Positions 53,701 through 60,994 of a stretch of 64,000 nt of DNA are shown here, piece by piece. The notes under the pieces were generated by a model. The model was not told where the DNA came from. It did no database searches and worked only from the letters and a program-made list of their open reading frames with translations. Origin of the DNA: Microlunatus panaciterrae (GTDB lineage: Bacteria > Actinomycetota > Actinomycetes > Propionibacteriales > Propionibacteriaceae); contig NZ_JAFBCF010000001.1 in the NCBI RefSeq assembly GCF_016907535.1, positions 62,001 to 126,000 of the forward strand. Direction: 5' to 3'. How positions within the stretch are numbered: position 1 is the first letter of the stretch; each line of letters begins with the position of its first letter. Both the position numbers and the translations under genes were made by a program.

Positions 53701-54270
53701 GGCTACCACGGTCCAGAGCCAGCCGGGCAGGTCCAGGGCGCCGCAGCCAAGACCGGCCGTGACGGCGAGCAGGTTGGCACCGACGATGACCAGGTCGAGC
53801 TCCGGCAACGGACGAACCGGAGCAGTGCCGGGCAGGTGGGCGACGAACGGGATCTTGGCCTGGCTCAGCCTGAGCAGGATCGGCTCGAGCACCACGGCGC
53901 CCACCAGGACGCAGACCGCCAAGACCGCGCCGACCCGCTGGCCGGTCGCCTCCTGCGCTGTCAGCAGCACCGCTCCGACCGCCACCGCCAATACGCACCT
54001 GACTGCGCCGAGATAGCCGAACACCGACTCCGGCTCGTCATCTTCGGCGACCCGCCGACGGCGAAACGGTAGCGCCACCCCAACCAGGATCACCAGGGCG
54101 ACCGCGATGCCCGCGACCACCGGAAAGGCCAGCACCCGGGCTGGTGCCGCCGACAGCACGAGCACCGTTGCCGTCGCCAGCGCCGCTGGACCGCACGCGG
54201 CCATCCAGTGGCGTGCCGCCGCGCGGCGGGGCTCACTCGACCCGTTGCCGGTGGTGGGTTGGCTGGTCAT
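50764..54270 (-). CDS. Double TagF-like glycerophosphotransferase-family protein
   Basis: 1168 residues in two homologous halves, each with N-terminal membrane segments then a TagF-like domain. First half (about 1-590): YTSRPDDASYQVAMWLPYL, LTHVYLGHGDSDKPPSYNP, VLYAPTWRGHVEE and VIFRPHPFSYSFP. Second half (about 630-1168): YFSSTVGAAYQIGMWLPYL, LTHIWLNHGDSEKPACYNP, VLYAPTWQGPYAD and VVFRAHPFNYRFP. Both keep the key His residues. Each half resembles the next gene, so the locus holds three related copies. The halves could act on alternating substrates or one may be structural. Divergent from wecB across 157 bases. Confidence 0.8.
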   Translation of the reverse strand: MTSQPTTGNGSSEPRRAAARHWMAACGPAALATATVLVLSAAPARVLAFPVVAGIAVALVILVGVALPFRRRRVAEDDEPESVFGYLGAVRCVLAVAVGAVLLTAQEATGQRVGAVLAVCVLVGAVVLEPILLRLSQAKIPFVAHLPGTAPVRPLPELDLVIVGANLLAVTAGLGCGALDLPGWLWTVVALLSLIPAGLLAWAGRDRLLRGRRLEAEIGPALAAFDPEFVVYTSRPDDASYQVAMWLPYLQRAGRRFVIVTRDRVPAEALAKLTDVPVVVRRRLGDLDDVVTPSLRAAFYVNASSGNGAFIRYTQLTHVYLGHGDSDKPPSYNPTHAMYDKIFAAGPAATRRYAAHGVNIPADKFEIVGRPQVEDVQPAVGPIAEVERPTVLYAPTWRGHVEETLLYSLPVGERIVSELLAREATVIFRPHPFSYSFPDDAAVITRIQQMLAIDAERTGRRHLWGAAAETERGILDCFNASDAMVSDVSSVVSDYLFSGKPFAMVAVPTDPAVFVEEYPIARAAYVVDSRLGNLARVLDDLLGPDPAASRRRAIRVDYLGDFPAEGYAEAFVQAVRRVSELPPHPAEQTEQTEEAVGTAAAADRSGLRRDVAFVARALVVTGTALLSLAVAMLQGPAVLAGLLGWLSIALMAVAHRRDLSRSDRRIGLVGSFDIARSVLVLSIGTELFTRHGPSGWTISAVCLLLFATTAEQVVADGWGRKGLEASGLPGLNVSVSTPRSLPLLPLVHWAVLALGWVLALVDAPVVWFALALVPFALFVEPQVRSTVRVYRVVDAEARLRPALIDYAPQFAVYFSSTVGAAYQIGMWLPYLRRIGRPFIIVVRSVPMLREVASLTDVPVIQRPTLRSLEDVVVPSLRVAFYVNNAVRNTHFVERRELTHIWLNHGDSEKPACYNPVHAIYDLIFAAGQAGIDRYARHGVEIPREKFRIVGRPQVEVITPARAAIREISAPTVLYAPTWQGPYADAAVYSLPQGRRIVQALLDRRVRVVFRAHPFNYRFPQSRALVEEIGRLLAEDRAQTGREHVFGDAAERELTVEECFNLSDAMVSDVSAVVSDYLKSGKPFAMVSVGRSPEQLLQEAPAARAAYVIREDLANLADALDLLLGTDPLAGVRDETRVYYLGDFPADGYAQGFVDAALTVIDQPVDQHA

Positions 54271-54427
54271 GGACCCCTCAACTGACGCGGACAGACGCCA
54301 GGGAGTCTAGTGCTGGACCTGCCGCGCGAGTGGCTGCCTCTCCGCGGGCGAGTCTCGGCACCTGCCGCGACGAACCAGTTGATACAGTCACTCGCGCATT
54401 GTCGACGACGGATACGAGGACGCAGCG

Positions 54428-55531
54428 GTGAAGGTGCTCAGCATCGTCGGGGCTAGGCCACAGTTCGTGAAACTGGCGCCGGTCGCGGCGGCCTTCGCTC
54501 GGACCGTGCACGAGCATGTGATCGTGCACACCGGCCAGCACTACGACGTGAACCTGTCCGAAGTCTTCTTCTCCGGCCTCGGCATTCCCGAGGCGGACGT
54601 GCATCTCGGTGTCGGTTCCGGAAGCCACGGCGTTCAGACCGGAGCCGTGCTCAGTGCACTCGACCCCGTTCTCGACGCGCACCGTCCGGACTGGGTGCTG
54701 GTGTACGGCGACACCAACTCCACCGTCGCGGGTGCGCTGTCCGCGGTCAAACAACATCTCCGGGTGGCTCATCTGGAGGCCGGTCTGCGCTCGTTCAACC
54801 GCCGGATGCCGGAGGAGCACAACCGGGTGCTGACCGATCACGCGGCCGATCTGCTGCTCGCCCCGTCGACCGAGGCGATGGGGCATCTGGCCGCCGAGGG
54901 ACTGTCATCCAGGGCCGTGCTGGTCGGCGATGTGATGGTCGACGTGTGCCTGCAGGTGCGCGACCGGGTGCTCGCCGGGAGCGAGGTGCCGCCCGACCTG
55001 CCGGCGGGTGTCAACCCAGCCGAGCCCTACCTGGTGGCCACGCTGCACCGCCCGGACAATACCGACGACCCGCACCGGCTGGAGGCTCTGCTGGCCGCAC
55101 TGGCAGCCCTGCCCGTACAGGTGATCCTGTTGGCCCACCCGAGGCTGGTGGCCCGCGCGGCCGAGAACGGGATCCGGCTCGAGCGCGGCTCGATCCGGGT
55201 GGGCCGACCGCTGCCGTACGCCGGTCTGGTCGCGGCCGTCCTCGGCTCCGCGGGTGTCGTCACCGACTCGGGCGGGTTGCAGAAGGAGTCGCTGCTGTTG
55301 CGGCGTCCGTGCACCACCCTCCGCCCGGAGACGGAGTGGGTCGAGACGTTGGCGGGCGGCTGGAACACGCTGGTGCCCGACCCTCGCCGACTGACGGAGG
55401 TCGAGTGGTCCGAGCTGGCCACCCGTCGGGCGCCGGACTCCGATCCCGGTGCACCGTACGGACGCGGTGACGCGGCGGAACAGGTCGCCGCCCTGCTGGA
55501 GCAGCGCCTCGAAGCCGGGACAACCGCCTGA
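54428..55531 (+). CDS. wecB: UDP-N-acetylglucosamine 2-epimerase
   Basis: 367 residues from GTG 54428 with GAGGA upstream. Non-hydrolysing epimerase motifs: IVGARPQFVKLAPVAAAF, HTGQHYDVNLSEVFF, VYGDTNSTVAGAL, HLEAGLRSFNRRMPEEHNR, VATLHRPDNTDD and VVTDSGGLQKESLLLRRP. It interconverts UDP-GlcNAc and UDP-ManNAc, supplying ManNAc for teichoic-acid linkage units or capsular polymers. It heads an operon with a one-base overlap to the next glycosyltransferase. Confidence 0.95.
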   Translation: MKVLSIVGARPQFVKLAPVAAAFARTVHEHVIVHTGQHYDVNLSEVFFSGLGIPEADVHLGVGSGSHGVQTGAVLSALDPVLDAHRPDWVLVYGDTNSTVAGALSAVKQHLRVAHLEAGLRSFNRRMPEEHNRVLTDHAADLLLAPSTEAMGHLAAEGLSSRAVLVGDVMVDVCLQVRDRVLAGSEVPPDLPAGVNPAEPYLVATLHRPDNTDDPHRLEALLAALAALPVQVILLAHPRLVARAAENGIRLERGSIRVGRPLPYAGLVAAVLGSAGVVTDSGGLQKESLLLRRPCTTLRPETEWVETLAGGWNTLVPDPRRLTEVEWSELATRRAPDSDPGAPYGRGDAAEQVAALLEQRLEAGTTA

Positions 55532-56901
55532 TGACCGGCCGCCCACACCTGATCTTCCTGGCCATCGGGTTCCCACCGGCAGCGAAGAGCTCCACCTACC
55601 GCCTGCGCGAGATCGCGAACCAGTTCTGCGGCCTGGGCTGGGATGTCACCGTGGTCAACATCGCCAAGGACTCCTGGAAGCGGGACTACGGCCTCGACCA
55701 CAGCCTGAGCAGTGGCGTCGACCGGCGGATCAAGGTGGTCGAGCTGCCGCTGGTCCGAAAGGATCTCGAGACCGACATCCGTACCTACAGCAAGAAGCGG
55801 GCCCTGGACCCATGGGGCTGGCAGCGCGACAACTTGGTGCGCACCCAGAAGGACTTCCCCGAGCCGCACTACGGCAGCTGGAAGCGCCCCCTGATCAAGG
55901 CCGTGGAGGCCATCCACAGTGAGCACCCCGCAGACCTGTTGCTGGCCAGCTGCGTACCGTACGTGCTGCTGTCGGTGGCCCGCCACATGTTCGAGCGCCA
56001 TGGCGTCCCCTATAGCGTGGACTTCCGCGACGGCTGGTCCATCGACGTCGTCGAGGGCGTCGAGGCGTTCGACCGCCACTCGCGCCAGGGACGGCTGGAG
56101 CAGACCATCCTGGCGGACGCACTGGCGCTGTGGGTGGTCAACGAGCCGATCGCCATGCACTACCGCAGGCGCTACCCCGAGATCGCCGACCGCGTTCACG
56201 TCGTCCGCAACGGCTTCGACCCCGAGAGCCAGCCGCCCTCGCCCCGTCAACAGCCGCCCCAGGGTGCGCCGCTCACCTTCGGCTATCTCGGCTCGGTCAA
56301 CTTCCGCTCCGACGTGCTGCGCGAGGTGCTCCAGGGGTGGAGGCTGGCGCGCGAAAGCGACCCGCTACTCGCCGACGCCCGGTTCGAGCTGCGCGGCCAC
56401 GTTGGCGCCGGGGCCAACCGCGAGGCTAACGGCATCACCGAGGCGCTCGGAGCAGCGGCGGCGGACGGGGTCAGCTTCGGCGGAGCGGTGTCGAAGGGCG
56501 ACGTGCCGGCCCTCTACGACCGTTGGGACGTCCTCATACTGATGCTCATCGGCGGCCGTTACGTGACCAGCGGGAAGGTGTACGAGTACATGGCCACCGG
56601 CCTGCCGATCGTGTCAGCCCATGCTGCCGAACACGACGCCTCGACCGTGCTGCAGCGCTACCCGCTGTGGACGGGCGCCGAAGGGGTCGAGGTCGAGACG
56701 ATGGCGAGGCTCATCCGGTCCGCTGCCCAACTGGCACGACAGGCGTCCGCGGCGGATCGCCAGGCCGCGCGTGCCTGTGCGGCGCAGTTCGACCGGGCAG
56801 CCATGATGGCTCCTGCCGTCCAGGACCTGGCCGCGCTTGCGCTGTCCCGCAAGAGGGCGACCGGGAGTACCGGAGACGGACACCGGAAGGCGGGCGCATG
56901 A
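55531..56901 (+). CDS. GT4-type glycosyltransferase
   Basis: 456 residues. GT-B fold: N-terminal LIFLAIGFPPAAKSSTYRLREI, VDFRDGWSIDVVEGVEAFD, acceptor-side linker, then the C-terminal domain with TFGYLGSVNFRSD, ELRGHVGAGAN, GAVSKGDVPALYDRWDVLIL and SGKVYEYMATGLPIVS (the E-rich nucleotide-binding loop is partly kept). Start overlaps the wecB stop by one base (TGATG), and the stop overlaps the next gene (ATGA). Sugar donor unknown; ManNAc or GlcNAc transfer would suit the neighbours. Confidence 0.88.
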   Translation: MTGRPHLIFLAIGFPPAAKSSTYRLREIANQFCGLGWDVTVVNIAKDSWKRDYGLDHSLSSGVDRRIKVVELPLVRKDLETDIRTYSKKRALDPWGWQRDNLVRTQKDFPEPHYGSWKRPLIKAVEAIHSEHPADLLLASCVPYVLLSVARHMFERHGVPYSVDFRDGWSIDVVEGVEAFDRHSRQGRLEQTILADALALWVVNEPIAMHYRRRYPEIADRVHVVRNGFDPESQPPSPRQQPPQGAPLTFGYLGSVNFRSDVLREVLQGWRLARESDPLLADARFELRGHVGAGANREANGITEALGAAAADGVSFGGAVSKGDVPALYDRWDVLILMLIGGRYVTSGKVYEYMATGLPIVSAHAAEHDASTVLQRYPLWTGAEGVEVETMARLIRSAAQLARQASAADRQAARACAAQFDRAAMMAPAVQDLAALALSRKRATGSTGDGHRKAGA

Positions 56902-59024
56902 AGGAGGTGCTGCTGATCGCCGCCTACACACCGGGTCGGATCGCCGTGGCGGAGGCCGTACGGCGTCTGCACGAGGCCGGAGCGACGGTTTACCTCGCCG
57001 GTATGACCGATGTCGAGTCAACGCATGCCGACCTGGGGCTGGACGGGCTGCGCTCCCTTCGCCTGCCGGCCGAGGGCTACGGCGCCGCTTTCTTCCGGAC
57101 GGCGCGACGCGGCATCTTCGCCGAGGAGATCTGGGCCCACGTGCAGCGTGATCCCTGGGTCAGGAAGCACGCCAGGCGCGCCCAGGTGCTGGTGGCCCTG
57201 CACAACCCAGCGGTCTACTCGGTCTGGCGGTTGGCCCAGCAGTATCCCCGAGCCGAGGCGAGGTTCGGGTTGACGCCGGCAGTCGAGGCGGTGCTGGAGC
57301 GGAACGCCCGCAGCACCGCTGCGGCGGCCACCGAGTGGGTCCGGCGCAGCCCAAGGCCGGCCCAGGTCACGTCCGGTGCCCGCGCCGGTGCGAGACGAAG
57401 CGCCAGGACAGTCGTCCGCCGGGCCGCCACCGTCAGTCGGGCGGTGGCCGGAGCTCGACTGCCGATGTGGCGCCGGCTGCTGCTGTCGCCGCGACTCTCC
57501 GAGCGGGCCCGGGCCGAACTCGCCGTCGAGGTCATCTCCGGCCTGCAGCAGACCACTGAAGGCAGGGACCTCGACATCCTGACGGCAGCCGTCGTGGACA
57601 GCCTGCGTACGCCGCGGGCTCGGGCGGATCTGCTGGGTGGCCTGGTGATGGCCGCCATTGCTGCCGGGGCCCAGCCGCGCGACGTCGTCGCCGGTTACGC
57701 GGCCGAGCTGCGCTATGCCGACAGCCTGTTGGCGAAGAAGGACACGGTGGGAGCGACCGACTCGCTGCTGTTGGCGCTGCGCATGGCGTTCCACCGCGCC
57801 GTCCACCTCGACTCGACGTTGTCCCCACTGGCGGCCGATCCGGCAGGTTTCACCGCACCACTGCGGGAGAGCACGACCTTTCGCGCCGTCACTGCCCAGT
57901 CCGGACGCGAGCAGCAGGCGGCCGGGCCGCCGACCGACCGGCCGTTGCGGTTGCTGATCGCCACCAATGGCAACACCAACTTCATCGGCGAGCTGCAGGC
58001 GCTGCTGGCGGCTCATCCCAACGCCGAGCTGCGGATCATCGACCCGACCGACGTCGGCCGGGCGAAGACCCTCTCCTCCGACCCGCGCCGGATGGTCGAG
58101 CCGATCCTCTCCGGTAGTCGCCGCGCGGTCAACATCGCCGAACGCGAGATCCGGCCGCATCTCGACTGGGCCGACGTGCTCTTCGTCGACTGGTGCACCT
58201 CATTCGCACGGCTGCTGACTTTGGTCGACCCGGGAACCACCCGCGTGATGGTCCGCCTGCACAGCTACGAGGCGTTCACCATGTGGCCGGTCCTGCTGGA
58301 CCTGTCCAGGATCGACGACCTGATCTTCGTCAGCGAGCACGTCAGGGATCTGACGGTGGCTCAACTGCCGGCGCTGACGTCGGCCCAGCGACCTGCCATC
58401 CATGTCATTCCGAACGCGATGGACCTCAAACGGGTCATCCGCCCCAAGACCGCCGACGCCCGTTTCACGATCGCGATGATCGGCTTCCAGGTCGTGGCGA
58501 AGGATGTTCGCTGGGCTGTGCAGGTGCTCCGGTTGGTGCGGGCCCAGGACGCGCGCTACCGGTTGCTCCTGATCGGAAGCGACTTCCAGACGACCCACTC
58601 GCCCGCGGCGGCGGCGTACGGTGCCGCCTTCCAGCAGGATCTGGACGAGTTGGAGCCGATCGGGGCTATCACCCGCTTCGGGCACGCCGATGACGTCGGC
58701 GAGCCGCTTGCCGAGGCTGGCACGATCCTCTGCTCGTCGGTGCGTGAGGGGTCACCGGTCGGACTGCTGGAGGCGGCCGCCAGCGGGGCCGTCCCGGTCG
58801 TCCGAGACTGGCCGTTCTTCGCCGCAATGCCGCATGGGCCGCGAACGCTCTATCCTCCCGACTGGGTGGTCGACACGCCTGAGCAGGCTGCCGATCGGAT
58901 CCTGTCCGTGACTGCGGACGAAGATCGTTGGCAGCAGGAGTCCGGCCGCAGCTCCGCGGAGGTCCTCAGGCGTTGGGACCTGAGCGTCGTCGACGACGAC
59001 TACGAGAGGCTGATCTTTGGCTGA
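56898..59024 (+). CDS. Large glycosyltransferase of the envelope operon
   Basis: 708 residues from ATG 56898. The N-terminal part (1-330) is alpha-helical with no clear family match and contains MKEVLLIAAYTPGRIAVAEAV. The C-terminal half (about 345-708) is a GT-B/GT4-type domain: LRLLIATNGNTNFIGELQALL, VDWCTSFARLLTLVD, TRVMVRLHSYEAFT, HVIPNAMDLKRV, IAMIGFQVVAKDVRWAVQVL, ITRFGHADDVGEPL and CSSVREGSPVGLLEAAASGAVP. It overlaps genes on both sides (ATGA; TTGGCTGA). The donor is unknown. Confidence 0.82.
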   Translation: MKEVLLIAAYTPGRIAVAEAVRRLHEAGATVYLAGMTDVESTHADLGLDGLRSLRLPAEGYGAAFFRTARRGIFAEEIWAHVQRDPWVRKHARRAQVLVALHNPAVYSVWRLAQQYPRAEARFGLTPAVEAVLERNARSTAAAATEWVRRSPRPAQVTSGARAGARRSARTVVRRAATVSRAVAGARLPMWRRLLLSPRLSERARAELAVEVISGLQQTTEGRDLDILTAAVVDSLRTPRARADLLGGLVMAAIAAGAQPRDVVAGYAAELRYADSLLAKKDTVGATDSLLLALRMAFHRAVHLDSTLSPLAADPAGFTAPLRESTTFRAVTAQSGREQQAAGPPTDRPLRLLIATNGNTNFIGELQALLAAHPNAELRIIDPTDVGRAKTLSSDPRRMVEPILSGSRRAVNIAEREIRPHLDWADVLFVDWCTSFARLLTLVDPGTTRVMVRLHSYEAFTMWPVLLDLSRIDDLIFVSEHVRDLTVAQLPALTSAQRPAIHVIPNAMDLKRVIRPKTADARFTIAMIGFQVVAKDVRWAVQVLRLVRAQDARYRLLLIGSDFQTTHSPAAAAYGAAFQQDLDELEPIGAITRFGHADDVGEPLAEAGTILCSSVREGSPVGLLEAAASGAVPVVRDWPFFAAMPHGPRTLYPPDWVVDTPEQAADRILSVTADEDRWQQESGRSSAEVLRRWDLSVVDDDYERLIFG

Positions 59025-60699
59025 TCCAGTCGCTGCTGCCGGTCCGGCAGATGACAGTGCGTGCGATGTGCCCGACGTGAGGGTGCCCGACGTGAGGGTG
59101 CCCGACGTGAGTGTCATCGTGCCGGTCTACAACACGATGCCCTATCTGACCGCCTGCCTGGATTCGCTGGTCGCCCAGTCGATCGGACGCGACCGGCTGC
59201 AGATCGTGGCGGTCGACGACGGGTCGACCGACGGCAGCGGCGACGAGCTCGACCGGTTCGCCCGGGCATACCCCGACGTCTTCACGGTCATCCACCAGCC
59301 CAACTCCGGTGGCCCGGCTCAACCGTGCAACCGCGGCTTGGACGTGGCGTCCGGCCGGTTCCTCTTCTTCATCGGCGCAGACGACTATCTGGGACCCGAG
59401 GCGCTGGAGCGGCTCGTGGCCAGGGCCGACGAGTGGGACTCCGACGTCGTGATCGGCCGAATGGAGGGCGTCGGCGGCCGGGTGGTCGACCAGAAGCTCT
59501 TCACCGCCAATGCCCCCGACATCAACTTTCTCGACCATCCCCTGGCCAACTCCCTGTCCAACACGAAACTCTTCCGGAGCTCCCTCATCCGTCAGCACCG
59601 GATCCGCTACGCCCTGGACCTCAAGGTGGGGAGTGACCAGCCCTTTGTCGTCGAAGCCATGACCCGGGCGCGACGCGTCTCCGTCCTTGCGGACTACACC
59701 TGCTACTACGCGGTTCGACGAGGCGACTCCACGAACATCACCTATTCATCCTCGTGGCAGTCCCGGCTTCACGACCTCGGTGCGGTGGTGAACCACATCG
59801 CCTCGGTGGTGGAGCCCGGACCGGTTCGAGATGCCATCCTGAAGCGGCACTTCCTGCTCGATCTGGGCAAGCTGATCAGGGTCGACCTCCCTACCCTGCC
59901 GCCCGAGGACCAGCGGGCACTGGCGGCCGGCTTCGCCAAGCTGGCCGACAGCTACCTGACCGACGGCATCAGCCGAGCCCTGTGGGCCTCGGCGCGGCTC
60001 CGACTCCGGCTGGCCCAGGCGGGCGAGCTCGAGTCGCTGCATCGCGTCCTCCGCTTCCAGGCCGAGGCGGCGCGCCCTCCGATGGTCCTCGACGGGGATC
60101 GGGTGTACTCCTGGTTCCCGGGGTTTCGGGACCCCCGCACCTCCTACCCGGACGAATGGTACGAAATGACAGCAGAGGGCACCTGGGACAGGTTGGTGCG
60201 CGGCGTGGTGATCAGTGATGTGCGGCTGGGCCGCGCGCACCTCGAAGTGAGCGGACAGGTCGGCGTCAGCCCGGACAGTGCGAAGAATGTCCGGCTCGCG
60301 CTGCTGCGACTGGGCCCCGAGGAGGTGCCGCCTCCGAACCGGCGGTTGATCTCCACCGACGTGCCGGCGGCGACGGAGTCTGCCGTCGAGCTGATCCCGC
60401 TCGACTACGGTGGCCCGTCAGGCTTGATCGCCGCAGTGCCGTTCCGGCAGCTGTTGCCGAGAGACACCGACGGGAAGGGGGCCCATCCGACCGACCCAGC
60501 CAGATGGTCGCTCCGTCTACGCGTCGATGTCGGTCGCTGGACCTACGATCTCCCCCTGCAGCTCAGCCGGGTAATGCAAACCGTCACCTGGCGTCAAGGT
60601 CTGCAGCGTCACCGGATCACCCTCTGGTCCAGCGACAGGGACGGCGTCGTCACAGCCGTCGAGCGTCTCCATGCCAGATCGAGCGCACGGGCCCGGTGA
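59017..60699 (+). CDS. GT2 glycosyltransferase with C-terminal beta domain
   Basis: 560 residues from TTG 59017, overlapping the previous stop by 8 bases. GT2 domain: VSVIVPVYNTMPYLTACLDSL, VAVDDGSTDGSGDELDRFA, NRGLDVASGRFLFFIGADDYL (DxD-like ADD), then LKVGSDQPFVVEAMTRAR. From about 360 a beta-rich C-terminal domain as in wall teichoic acid glycosyltransferases. The N-terminus has three copies of a 15-base unit giving VPDVR repeats (59068-59112); GTG codons inside this repeat are other possible starts. Probably decorates or extends the polymer made by the TagF-like genes. Confidence 0.88.
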   Translation: MADPVAAAGPADDSACDVPDVRVPDVRVPDVSVIVPVYNTMPYLTACLDSLVAQSIGRDRLQIVAVDDGSTDGSGDELDRFARAYPDVFTVIHQPNSGGPAQPCNRGLDVASGRFLFFIGADDYLGPEALERLVARADEWDSDVVIGRMEGVGGRVVDQKLFTANAPDINFLDHPLANSLSNTKLFRSSLIRQHRIRYALDLKVGSDQPFVVEAMTRARRVSVLADYTCYYAVRRGDSTNITYSSSWQSRLHDLGAVVNHIASVVEPGPVRDAILKRHFLLDLGKLIRVDLPTLPPEDQRALAAGFAKLADSYLTDGISRALWASARLRLRLAQAGELESLHRVLRFQAEAARPPMVLDGDRVYSWFPGFRDPRTSYPDEWYEMTAEGTWDRLVRGVVISDVRLGRAHLEVSGQVGVSPDSAKNVRLALLRLGPEEVPPPNRRLISTDVPAATESAVELIPLDYGGPSGLIAAVPFRQLLPRDTDGKGAHPTDPARWSLRLRVDVGRWTYDLPLQLSRVMQTVTWRQGLQRHRITLWSSDRDGVVTAVERLHARSSARAR

Positions 60700-60967
60700 C
60701 TACCGTGCCGGCGAACGGCAGTCGTAGCCGGCCGAACCGAAGGCCGGTGCGCTCGGCGATGACCCATGCCGGGTCCGCCACGGCGGCGAACACGTCGCAG
60801 AGCGGATAGAGCCGATCGTCGTGGTCGAGGAAGTCGACATACTCACCCCGGGCCATCTCGAGCTCGATGTTGCGCGGTCGGCTCGCCCAGCTCGAGTTGG
60901 GGATCGTCGTCACCCGGAGGTGCGGCCTGGTCTCGTCGATGGTGTGCAGCTGATGACGCGATCGAGC
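60650..60967 (-). pseudogene. Internally deleted GT2 glycosyltransferase remnant
   Basis: The frame reads QLHTIDETRPHLRVTTIPNS, then SWASRPRNIELEMARGEYVD and FLDHDDRLYP, which is the central part of a GT2 domain with the DxDD motif. It begins after an in-frame stop at 60968, so its N-terminus is missing. After DRLYP it jumps to LCDVFAAVADPAWVIAERTG and a short tail, probably from the C-terminal region of the same gene, so several hundred residues are lost. The 3' end overlaps the end of the convergent GT2 gene. Decayed copy. Confidence 0.7.
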
Positions 60968-60994
60968 CTATTCCCGGGGCAGTAGGTAGGACGA

